A stretch of 64,000 nt of DNA from Camphora micrantha (lineage: Eukaryota > Streptophyta > Magnoliopsida > Laurales > Lauraceae). Every line of letters starts with the position of its first letter. The stretch's first letter is position 1. This document shows positions 14,101 through 24,800 of this stretch, one piece after another. Below the pieces are notes generated by a model that made no database searches, had not been told where the DNA came from, and was given only the letters and a program-made list of their open reading frames with translations. The stretch lies in contig QPKB01000001.1 in assembly GCA_003546025.1 (NCBI GenBank), positions 56,373,118 to 56,437,117 on the forward strand. The letters are read 5' to 3'. The translations under genes were made by a program, and so were the position numbers.

Positions 14101-17100
14101 CAAAAGAAAGGACATCTATTTACTTGAGTTCTGTTCACAAAAAAGACTAAGAAAAAGGAAAGAGAGGAATTCTACAAGGGGCAACATTATACCAATGTAA
14201 ATGGTATTTCAAGAAGAAATAATCAATATGGAAGGAAAGAAAAGGAAAATATTAGGTGATTGTCATGGGTCCACAACTCACACATTTAAGAACTGTTAGA
14301 AGAAGTGATGGTGATGTGGAATGAGATGGCAACATGGGGATAGAAACATGCACGGTGAAAATGGAAAACTTACAGAAATACAACATTTTGTTGATCTCTT
14401 TTTTCTTTTTCTTTTTCTTTCCTATTTAGTTCAACGCTCTTCTCTATCATTTCTTTTATGGATGGAAATAGGACGCAATTAACTGGGACCTTCCCTGACC
14501 TACTACTGGGGGCGAGTTTGGTAATAAGTTGGTTTGGTTCAGAGCAGGTATGAGTTTCAAGATAGTAATCCGTATCAAATACAGGGCCGGTTTGGGTATT
14601 GATTGTTTTTACCTGCCCCGCCCTGCTTTCCTTTAATTTATAATATTTTGGAAGCTCTTCATATAAAAGTTCAATGGCACAAGCAGTAGCAGATGGTGCC
14701 TGTGCTCATGTAGGTGTTGTGTTTGAAATGCAACAATACTTACGCTATCTTATTTATAAGAATAAAAAGATCCAAACAGGCTCAAACCCAACCCAACCCA
14801 ACCCATACTGTCAGGGAGCAGTTTTGGTGCGGAAAAAAAATAATAAATAAATAAATAAAACCCATCAAGGGTCAAATTGGGTATGGGATAGAGTAGATGC
14901 CAGTCTGGTCAGGCTCAGCTCAGCCAATATGAGAACCCAACCCGACCTTTTACATTCCCTACTTTCTTTGTTCAATAAGGCATACTTGGGAGGGAGTTTT
15001 ATTTAATCATTCCTAGTAGGAAGCAATACGATTTAAATTTTCAGAACTGTGGTAAGAGATACAATAACAAGCAATGGATAACGGATATCTTTGTTGTTTA
15101 GCAGGTCAAATGTGGAGAAGAAACACTGACAGTAACGCACACATGGAGAGTTGAAGTAGAACGGGCAGATGAAGGGTAGCGTTGTGGCTACGATTCTAAG
15201 ATCGGATAAGTGATTGGCATGGACATTCAGGTGGTTGTGCAAGGTCAGATGGATGTCTCCTGCACAATGGAGAAGATAGAATGGAAATGGTAGTCAGGCA
15301 AAATCGCAATGGATGTTTCATTACTTGCACTTTATTTTCTAGTCGTGCATCAGTATCATATAGATACCCCAACGCTATTATCACCCATGTAATATAAACA
15401 AGCGGGCCATGGGGCCACACATTGTCAGCTACATGGGACCTTCCTATTTGCTAGTTGAGCTCATCACCATGGGGCCACCCTTTGTGCATCATACCACTCA
15501 TGCAAAACATTAAACATCTCCTTGTGTATTTGTATTGATCCAAATATCACTCTATTATATAGCAATTCAGGATTGGATTGATCACATGTTAGACTAGGCA
15601 TCCAACCAACAGATGAAACACAATGAAGAAAGTCAATCATATCCACAAGTGTAATCTAGGTGGATGGTGGAATGATCCAAAGATCGAAAACCGAAGCTAA
15701 GGATTGATGTTGATCTGGGAATCAGCATCCAAGAATGGATTTCTTGAAGTGCAATCACAGAAAGCAAAAAGTTATTGAAAGTTCAGTGAATATTAAATAT
15801 GTAAATAGAGAATGTACATCCTTTTATATAAGAAGGGCTGGTTTACCAGTCCTATTTGGGAACAATCTCTTCTTTGCTGTAGGAGACTCGTCTCCTTACA
15901 GAGTAACAGAAACTAACTACTATAATTTCTAAAGAAAACAAAGAAAACTATCTAAACTAGAATGCTTGTTTTTCCTGAAAGACTCCTTATTTACATAATA
16001 AAATCCTACTTCCTAAATGACTATGAGGGGACCCCAAAGATAATTCGGATCAAAGAAAGTGGTCCCCGCTCGTGCCACAACCATATGGGCAGGCCCACCT
16101 CTAGAATAGAGGCCTAGTGGGCTTGTGGACTGACCCAGTAGGGACGTGGGCCAGGCCCATAGTGCCACATCAATAATAAAGCATAACTGAAAGCAGCATG
16201 CCACAAATGAACCAAAGCATAGCACATGTTTGTTTCTTAGTTTAAGAATTATCTAATGCACAATCTAAAATTATAAAATTCAAAACCAAAAGTACCACTG
16301 CCATCCAATTCACAAATCTTTCTAAGAAAGGATTACCCAACAAGAGCTTCCGAGCTAATGTTACCTCAACATGAGCTTCTGAGCTGACATCATTGGCATA
16401 TTGGATGAGAGCAAGCTCCATATCAGACTTCAAAATGCGGCATTCAGTCAAGACAGGATGCAATGTGCTTAAATCAGTGTCAAACTTCTCCATCTCCTAC
16501 AATGTGTTAAGAATACATATTTCAAGTTCCCACTAATTATATAAGGTCAAAGGTAAAAGAGCATAGCTTTATAAACTATAAAGTGATACACAAGATAAGA
16601 TAACAAATGTGGTTATCCACATAAATACCAACTATCCACTATAAATAGATTTACTAGAGACCTGGATTTACAACATTTATGAGTAACAAAAGCAGGATAT
16701 CGGTCTTATATTTGGAGAGGGGAAATACATGAAGCCCTAGGAATAGTAAATGATGATTTAAGTGAATGGGAATCATCAGAAACATTTTTAACCCATGGGA
16801 ATATAATTCACACTTTACAGTATTCCCACTAACCCATGGGAATATAATTCACACTATGCAGTATTCCCACTAACACATAAGAGTGCCATATGGAGGTAAA
16901 ATCACTAACTTGTCAATGTAGCCCAGATATGAGAGCCATCCCAGTAGTATCTAGCGGAAAGAGGACATCATCAACATTGAACAACAGAGAATAGCATGAC
17001 TCAAGTACAGTTATGTGTGATATGAGGTTACAGACTAAAATGCATGTGAATAAGGTACCATTACCAAACAAAACAATTAGTGACGGCTCAAACCAAAGAC

Positions 17101-20100
17101 TCAATTTAAAATTAAAAAAATAAAAATAAAAAACAAATTTAAAAAGAGTTGTGACCACTGAGGATAATTAGGGTTGAGATCAAACAGATATCTCAGAAGG
17201 GACCACAATTCAAGCAATGCTATCAGATGAGCTTCATCCCCAGAAATTAAAACTTCGGGACTATCTTTTTTCCCTAAATTATAATAGAGACGTGGCAAGG
17301 AAATTGCATGTTCTGATTTTCAACTTCTTTTTTCTTTCCCTCCTCTGAGAGAGGGCAATGAATGAAATTGATCACTGAGAGTCACATCTCATGGATGTCT
17401 TCCTTCTTCCTAGTTTGTAGTTATCCTTCTTCTAATAGATGTGAACTAAACAATGGGGCTTTATGAGCTGGTCACTGTTCTAGGTAGAAATGCATAGCAA
17501 AACTTTATATGGTAGAATAAGTATTGGATGAAGATACCTCAAATTCTGCTGGTTTGGAAAATTTGTTGCTGTCAGTGTTAAGCCCATGCAAGAGAAACAG
17601 TATAGGTTTTCCCCCTCCTCTGTGCTGATGAAGTAGCACACTTGCAATCTCATCAGTATAGCAAACCAAATCAACCATGTATCTTTCCTGCAAAGTTCCA
17701 AAAACTAAATATGTCACTTTGCATTACTATATAAAAGAAAAATGGACCAGCCATAAGATAATTACCTTGAAGTAGGATGATGGTTTTATTTCGCCCAACC
17801 AAACAGCATAATCAACAGACAACCTTGGAGCAAACAGAATTGATTTCCCAGAGGCAACATCCTTCAGAAACAAAAAATATGCGATCGAACTTAAAGATTT
17901 CAACATGTAATGAGAGCTAACTTTGGACATGAGAAAAAAGGAATCTACAATTGATGGCATAACAGGAAAAACACTCCATTTATTAATTATATGCAGTGAA
18001 AAGGAAATAACATTGAACATTTCACTGAGGTTCATCCACTTTGTACAAAGAGATAGTGTGTGCTTAACCATAAGAGCCAAAATTCTTTTGATATGTGTCT
18101 TACATTAATACCCTCTGTGCCTGGCACTATTACTAAGAATCTAAGACCACTTCAGTTTCAAAGGTTAAACTTTCGCTATCAACAAAGCGGCTCCAGAAGA
18201 ATGGTGAACGAATTTCCCTCTGACGTCAACTAGCAACAGAACATGCAGAAGTTAATATGTAAAATATGTTACACAGACATTTCAGTCAGTACCACTACCA
18301 CCTGACAAATGACATGACTTGTTAGAGTCAGACAGCAAGAAGCCAAGAACAGTAACTCCAAAGGAGTTATGACTGCATTCATTTAAGAATGTGTGTGCAA
18401 CCAAGCATTCCAGCAAAGGTTTCTACTTGCTACACATTGGAGGATACCAGAACATTACACGGTTCCCATCATTTGTAACAACTCTGAAGTTATCACAGAA
18501 CTTGTTGCAGTGATGAACCAGTCAGATCCATTTTTATTTTAGGAAAGAATTTGATGCAAATGATCTTCCAAGAACAGCCCAAGCCTATCAGCACCAACCA
18601 TCCAGTTTGTTGACATTCTTTTTTATGCTAATATTTACATGCTTATTTCAATTAGTTTGCTCATTCATTGTTTAAGTGAATTATGGGTAGTCTAGTCTTT
18701 GTTTTAACTCATTATGATGGACAAGACAAAAGGATCTTAATAAGCATTCATAAAAGACCAATGTCAAAAATATCAGCACTATTTCAAATATATTTCAATA
18801 TGCTTGGAAAGTTATTGTTCAATGTCATCACAACATTATCAAAACCATCTCCATATCACAAAAAAAATTGTGGTAATATCAGGATAAAAAAAAAAAACTC
18901 AACAACAGTACTTTATGTTTATGGTGTGCTTATTAATTTTATGTATCTAATAATTAATTTATTTTCTGCATCATTTCCCTAATAATATCATGGAAAAAAC
19001 CCCGAATTTGAAAATATTCCAACATTTTAAGAAGACTTCCCAAAAATGACAATTGTGATCATGGCTGAGATAAGACATGGGGCTTCCTTAGTTAAGAAAG
19101 AGCTAGATAAAAAGATGGATGTAAGGGCTATACATCCATCGCTTTTTTTTATAAGGTCAAGGAAGAGAGAGATCCGGAAATTGAAATGGAAACTAAAAAC
19201 CCTTGAGGTAGTGTGGCATGAAGCTTGCACAGTTCATTCACAAGCATTCTAGTTTTCATGGCTGGATTCTTGTACTTCCCGAATGATTCATGTAAGACCC
19301 ATGATCAAACATTGAAGATCGACAAGATTACAACTAAATCTGGAATGTGATCTCCGATCCTCAGTTGATTCAGGTTCATATAAATTATAAGTAGAGCTTA
19401 ACTATTAAATTAGAATATAAAATATATATATATATGTATGTATGTATGTATATATATATATATATATATATATTTGAGAAACAGAAATACCAAAGAGACC
19501 AGGGTGTTTTTAAGTGGCCGTCCATATAATGGTGATGCATGGCATGTCGATAGGCTTGTGGCAGGAATACATATATAAAGAGGGGGTTGCAGATCAGCCA
19601 CCCACTAAAAATAAACTCCACGTCCGTCAGTTTCAAACACTTGGATCTCATTACTAACAATGTTCAAGGAAGTTGATTCTCTACTGGTGTCCATCCACAA
19701 CCCCTTTAATTTGGTATGACCAGTGGGCCAATTGACATACCACAAGTCACTTGCCAATTTAAAGGCAGTCCCTTTGATTTAGTTCAAGAAACCATTTTGC
19801 TAGCATAGCATAATTTCAGACAGTTAATTAATTATAAAGGGGCTATTTCAGTGAGGCCAAGTGTTAATCCATCTTGGTCTGTAACTGCATAAAAGATGAG
19901 ACAGGCAATGAATAACATAAGCTAGAACAATAATAGCTCATGCAAATAAAGAGCAACAACTAAAAACTTGGTAGATGTAATATTATCTAAAGCAAGCACA
20001 TTTTGTCCAATAATTGATACACTTACAATTGCTCCATAAAATCCTGGCTCCCTTACTCCAAATAAATAAGCCAAAAAGCTCTCCTGCCTGCAGTTCAAGT

Positions 20101-21445
20101 TAAACTCCAGTTACTAAACAGGTTCTCATCCTTGGAAGTATGGTAGAGAGAATGCCTCAGTATGTAAGAAGATATGGTTAAGGCAATTTCAAAACCGAGC
20201 AAATTCTATGGAGGATGATTGGATGGGTCACAGAAAAAGCAGCTCTTTTTGCAGTGTGCCCCCACCAAATGTCCTACGTACTCCAGCGGTAAATGGGTTG
20301 CTATCCCAGAAACAACAGTGACCACAAGTAGCAAACTATGGCATAATGGCAGATTGCTAAGCAGGTCACATTAGCATCACAACATGAATCTACCATGCCA
20401 GTGGATGGTTTGATCCACAATTACCTGATTCGTGCAAATAGGTCTTGAACTGTGAAACAATTTGTTAGAACAATTCGAAGTTTGATTTAAACAATTCCTG
20501 AGGCCCAGATGAACTAATCGACCCCAGTCCACAAAAGAGTTTTTAAATTTGTTGCAGAACACACAAAAGTATAGTGCGTACATGTGGGGCATTCCCGCAA
20601 CCAGCAGCGGGAACCCTCCTTACATTTTTTTTATTTTATTGGTATTATGACTTGCCCCTTCCTTGCAATTTATTGGAGCTGGTATTCATAAAAATGTACT
20701 ACACCAATCTAAAAATTAATTCATTTTACTAGTCAAACTTGAACTACAAACTAGGGACATCATAAAACAAATTGACTGAAGTTACTCCAACAAGCGCTCA
20801 AATTTTAATTTTAAGTATCAAAGTACAAACTGCAAACTCAAATATAAAATAGTGTGAATTAGGAACCAGAGAACTATGGTCTCCAATCACAGGTAGGACC
20901 ATCCACCATGTCCAAGTAGAGTCCCACCTTTGAGCATTTCTGGTAACCAGCAACCATCAAAGCAATGGGTACTTTGACAGCACAATGCGGACAGATCCCT
21001 TTCCATATTCCAAATCAAAGAGTCATGATCCATAAATGCATCTCATCGGTGGTGGGGCCCAACAGATATACAGTAAAGATTGCATTGCCACCAAGCATTT
21101 TTTTTTCCCCATCATCACAGCAAAAGCTGTAATAAAAAGTAAAAAGTAAAAAATAAAAAATCCTCTGGTTTGCATTTCAAAAGCACACCCTTGTTTGTAT
21201 CTAGCCTATCTGGATACATCCAATCCCAGGATGAAAGGAGTATCTCGTGAATTAGCCAAATATCCCTCTGATCATTTTCGGCCTTCACAGTTCAATCCAA
21301 TGGTTTTATAGCTGCAAATTCAACACATTTCAATCCAATGGTGGATAATGGTTCAGATTTCGGATCAATTTCAAATCCAAATGAATACCCATTAACAGGG
21401 GCAGTTGTATTCAGATGATATGGATTGACCCACATAACAAAATAG

Positions 21446-21488
<43 letters not shown>

Positions 21489-21854
21489 AAAAAAACATGC
21501 AATACATAGAGGGAGATATCATATGAGAAGATAAAGGAGAAGATGAAGAGTAAACCAAAAAACAAACCTTGGGTTTTGAATTACCTGAAGAGTATGACAT
21601 GATCTGTGCAGTATCGTGTCTGTTCTTCGCCTCCCTAAAGTAGAAATCGAAACGGGTCATCGACATTGAATAAGAAAAGTTGATACTTTCTGTGAAATCA
21701 AGGAATTGAGAGGCGGAATTACTTGTAATAAGACGAATCCGTGGAGGGGGCGAGAGGAGGAGAGGAGATTTTCGCGGAGGGATTGAACGACCCTTGCTCG
21801 ATTTTGGGCATGGAGTTCAAAGGAAATCTCCGGAGGAGAAAGAGAAGAAGCCAT
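1737..21854 (-). CDS. PEPD: Xaa-Pro dipeptidase (prolidase), peptidase M24 family; 3' end off the left edge
   Basis: This cytosolic metallopeptidase cleaves X-Pro dipeptides and recycles proline. Fifteen exons splice in frame (GT-AG) to 454 residues: 21723-21854, 21585-21634, 20027-20087, 17766-17861, 17538-17687, 16365-16496, 13904-14031, 11167-11209, 10724-10807, 9883-9924, 9620-9690, 6531-6584, 6319-6424, 6139-6207, 1737-1880. The start is the ATG in the MASSLSPPEISFELH context; an in-frame ATG 60 bases upstream is less likely because homologues begin with MASSLSPP. An aminopeptidase-P-like N domain covers about residues 10-165, then the pita-bread M24 domain. All five dinuclear-metal ligands are visible: Asp275 (LLDMGAEY), Asp286 (GSDITC), His369 (MPHGLGHF), Glu411 (VEPGCYF) and Glu451 (GVRIESD), each exactly one less than human PEPD numbering. 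The last exon (about 30 residues) is not found in 1-1736 and must lie outside. Intron 14 is about 4.3 kb. No disabling change was seen, so I take it as functional. Confidence 0.95.
2268..2371. repeat. Two-copy tandem repeat, 55-bp period
   Basis: The segment starting GGTATCCAGAAG at 2268 recurs at 2323, including the shared end TTCTCAAAAAGGAGAGAC, with a few substitutions. It lies in prolidase intron 14. A shorter two-copy repeat with the motif GATACAATTTGGGGTTT occurs at about 2894-2965. Confidence 0.75.
5112..5644. mobile_element. hAT-like nonautonomous element (degenerate)
   Basis: The left end is TAGGGGTAGGTGACAAAG; the right end, read on the other strand, is TATGGGCGGCAAACAGG, an imperfect inverted repeat of a type common in plant hAT MITEs. 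The interior is rich in GGTCAGGTTGACC and AACCC blocks. No clean 8-bp target duplication was found. It sits in prolidase intron 14. Confidence 0.45.
6764..7120. mobile_element. MITE with 29-bp terminal inverted repeats between (TA)n tracts
   Basis: The terminal repeats at 6764-6792 and 7092-7120 match at 28 of 29 positions and start AGGCTCTCCTAAGC. The interior (357 bp overall) has no coding capacity. A (TA)n run lies on the left at 6667-6695 and another on the right at about 7126-7145. It lies in prolidase intron 11. Confidence 0.75.
7335..8025. mobile_element. MITE (GGGGTC-terminal family), copy 2, with tandemly duplicated right end
   Basis: The interior aligns with the element at 997-1650 (blocks 'aaatccataaag', 'gaaactaaacatcctaat'). 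Its right part, ending CAAACAAAGGACCCCCC, is present twice with a 130-bp period (TGGCC at 7762 and at 7892). The left end is obscured by a poly-T run at about 7342-7360. It lies in prolidase intron 11. Confidence 0.6.
8056..8105. repeat. (CT)n microsatellite
   Basis: About 25 uninterrupted CT repeats lie directly downstream of the duplicated MITE end, inside a prolidase intron. Confidence 0.95.
8622..8993. mobile_element. Solo LTR with 5-bp TSD
   Basis: A 372-bp unit starts TGATGCAGGCC and ends GCTGCGCCA (TG...CA). It is flanked by the direct repeat GGATT at 8617-8621 and 8994-8998. No internal retrotransposon domain is next to it, so it is read as a solo LTR left by recombination. A second sequence starting with the same TGATGCAGGCC is at 39785. 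It lies in prolidase intron 11. Confidence 0.75.
11516..11598 (+). mobile_element. Short tRNA-like SINE
   Basis: An 83-bp unit has an A-box-like motif (TAGCTCAGCTGCTAAGG) and a B-box-like motif (GAGTTCGAATCCCC). It is flanked by AAGTGGAAAGTGCA (11502-11515) and AAGTAAAAAGTGCA (11599-11612), 12 of 14 matching. The tRNA arms do not fold as a complete tRNA, so I call it a SINE or tRNA retroposon rather than a tRNA gene. It lies in prolidase intron 7. Confidence 0.65.
12734..13744. mobile_element. PIF/Harbinger (Tourist-like) nonautonomous element with internal minisatellite
   Basis: The left terminus GGGCTTGTTTGGCA and right terminus TGTCAAACAGGCAC are imperfect inverted repeats (11 of 14), bounded by the TTA target duplication at 12731-12733 and 13745-13747, the signature of PIF/Harbinger insertion. 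The 1,011-bp element has no transposase. Much of its centre is a degenerate minisatellite (listed separately). It lies in prolidase intron 7. Confidence 0.75.
13010..13525. repeat. Degenerate roughly 30-bp minisatellite
   Basis: Successive units carry the pattern 'AAAGGTGGGTCCCATGTT' followed by 'TAATTCCT', with varied spacing and many substitutions; more than ten units can be followed by eye. The array lies wholly inside the Tourist-like element 12734-13744. Confidence 0.75.
14505..14965. mobile_element. Degenerate MITE-like remnant
   Basis: Blocks of 'GGTTTGGTTC', 'AACCCAACCCAACCC' and 'AACCCAACCCGACC' and a right end TTTTACATTCCCTA recall the interiors of plant hAT MITEs. Ends and target duplication are not resolved. 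It lies in prolidase intron 6. Confidence 0.3.
16790..16872. repeat. Two-copy tandem repeat, 41-bp period
   Basis: The unit AACCCATGGGAATATAATTC...TATTCCCACT occurs twice in direct succession with few differences, inside prolidase intron 5. Confidence 0.85.
19417..19472. repeat. Compound (TA)n/(TATG)n microsatellite
   Basis: Alternating TA tracts flank about four TATG units, in a prolidase intron. Other TA tracts in this gene are at 6667-6695 and 12006-12029. Confidence 0.95.
21450..21486. repeat. (CT)n microsatellite
   Basis: About 18 CT repeats lie in the second prolidase intron, roughly 100 bp from exon 2. Confidence 0.95.
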
Positions 21855-24800
21855 GGAAATGGAAATGGCTTCTCTTGGATTCCTTGGAAAATGAAATACT
21901 ATCCGCGATTGCATATAAATACTCTAAAATGGAGAACGCGGGAGGGGCGTTTGGAAGTGTAGTGGTTTTCCATGGAATTAGCATTCTATGGAATTTGACT
22001 TTAGGCGATCTAAACTGTTGATTTAGTGGGGCCCCTCTAGTTGAAACCAGATTGTGTATACAGGAGGAGGCTCTGAGAATGTTGTTCGATGTCATTCTTG
22101 ATGCGGATGAGTGGATGCTTGGGCCCACTACTACGCTGTCCAAATTCTTCGTAATATTTGATTGGCATTGTACTCAATTTGATACTCAATTTGATATAGA
22201 TTTAACTAAATCCGCAATCAAATTTAATGTAAAAAACGAAAGGAAAAGTGTAGTGACCAAATCATATTAAGAACTTTGGTCCATAAAAGATTAGCAGAAT
22301 ATATTTTTGGCTCGCTTGATCACAAATTGTTCCAAAGTAGGACTTTGCTAGAATGAACTTGGCTCATGTGATAATGGAGCTGAAGGTGATCCCAGATCAA
22401 CTGGTGGAGCCGGCTTTCTTATCTTAACTGGTGATCGGTGGCGGACTCAGGATTTTCCATTTGGGAGGGCTGGATTTAAATAAATAGTTGGAATTTTGGG
22501 GCGAACACAAATATTTTTATGTAAGTTTTGGAAGTAGACTAATAATTTTCGTATAAGTTTTGGAACTTGATACTTCTGCTCCCATATGAATATATGTAGG
22601 TTCCCCACTGGAGATGAAATATTATGAATTTTTTAAATTATATATAAAATTCTGCCTCATTTTCAAAAAGAACATGAAAATTTGAATACTTGAAAGGAGT
22701 ATCAAAGTTTTTCCATGTCTATATTTCTTTCAAACAAGTCCTCTCCTAGGCAAAAGTTTGAAAAATTACAAAAATAACCTTATGTAATATTTCAAATTAT
22801 TCCTTTAATAAATCATTTAAGAAAAATAATGAAATCAGCCCAAATGACCTAGTGGACTTAAGCAAATCAAAATGATTGGTTTTAACGAGGAAAAAGGCTT
22901 AATAAAAGACAAAAACCTAACATAAGGGAATGGCATTTTTATTATTTTTTAAAACTTTTTTTTTATGAAGAGTATTTTATTAAAAGAATTGTGAAAAACT
23001 TAATGCTTTCTTGAAAGATTCAAATCTTCATCTACGTTTTTGAAAACGAGCAAAAATTCTTACACTCTTTAGAATTTTTCCTATATAATAATAATGTTTA
23101 TGTGCCCAAATTTAGGGCAATGGAGGATGTTTATGCCAATGTGCAGGCTAACTGCTAAACACAATTATCTGAATTCCATATCTGATGATAAAACAAAGTC
23201 AATTTCTCTTGTATTTCTCGAGCAAGTAACTAACAAATCTCACTTCTCACAAGACTAGGTCAAAAGAATAAACAAACAAACAAACAAAACTTACATGACA
23301 CATCGAAGTCTGCCGTGGAATTATCTAAATTCTGCTAAACAGAATTCTTTGGAGAAAATCATCCGCACCAAATGATAGAATTTGACATCCACTTACAATC
23401 AAATCACTTCCATTCTGTTTTTCTGAGAAAGAAATTGCATTACTCAAACGTGCAAGTCACATTGGTCCAAAAAAGAGAACTGATCCAAAATGGTGCTGCA
23501 TAGGAATAAGATACTTTTGTCATATTGGCACTTTTTCTGGACCCAAGCTCTTTTTTTTTTTTTTTTTTTAGAATCTGGACCCAAGTTAGATCAACTGCTG
23601 CAAGTCAATTCTTATTGGATGGCTGAATAGATACCAGCCTAAACAACACCTCCATCTTAAGCATATACTGGTAGATTAGGCCCATCACCCCATGCTTAGC
23701 ACAAGCCAAAAAATAAGAATATATTAAAACTTGGGATTTTTTTAGATATAATTGGAGAGAAAATAAATCTAAATAAAAAAAACAGAGTCTTTATCACTCT
23801 CAAAAATCATAAAAAAAAGAGTTTAACAGGTTGAAAAAAGAAATGAAATTTATTTAAAATCAATTGTAAATTTCGCTTTGATCATGAGAATCATTCATTG
23901 GGTCTATAGCATTTTATGATGTTCTCTAATTATTTCTTTGACAGCTATTTTCTAAGAATGATAATACAACAAGACTACTCTCTTCACACTTGTAAAGCAA
24001 TTCTACACCCCTGCATCAACAGTGGAGCACCACTGCATGGTATCTGTGCATCTATTTATCTTTGCATTGGATTCGTCTCTTTGGATACAACAATTGCATG
24101 GCATCTTATAAGGTCCATAATTATCTTAACATAGTTTAATACTCAATTGGAGACTCATGATTAGGAAAAGAAGAGAGAACCTCACAAAGTTTATCTTATA
24201 TAAAAGTAAATACTAGTTAGATGCTCAATTGGGTGAGTAGGTCAAAATTGAATTTTTTTTAGTAAATCAAAATTTGAAATTGAGTGTCAACTTTTGAAAT
24301 AAAAAAGGCCCATCTTTAATGTATATACTAGCGGCTGAATTGAACAAGTCATGCAAAGTGAGTGTTTTTTTTTTGGCTATTACAAGGAGGAATAGTAAAA
24401 AAAAATTTAAAAATCATGATGGGCGATGATCATGCAACAATCACTATAGCTTGCACTTGGTAACAGTAACATGTGAATCCTTTTCCCATCTCATTAGCTG
24501 TAAAAAAAAATCTAAAATCAAAATCAGCCCATTTTCAAACTTATTTTACACATCTCATGTGTAAATCAGACTAAACAAATATAATCATGCCTAATCATTA
24601 AGGCCATAACACAAACGTCAGCCTCTATTATCGCCTACTTGATTGGGATGGAGAATTCATGTGGAGAGAATTCCAAATTCTCCAATTGCCTCAAGTACTA
24701 AGATGATGAGGCTCTTCTAAGTATACAAAGTTCTGTCTGAGTGACTTAAAATGTCATCAACCAAATGGAAATCAGATTTTTTTTTTTTTTTTCAAGGAAA

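Noticed and set aside
15720..16230. Possible solo LTR or other retroelement (TATATAAGAAGG near 15830, GC-rich block 16020-16170)
   Set aside because: No terminal TG...CA pair with a target duplication could be fixed, so it was not annotated as a mobile element.
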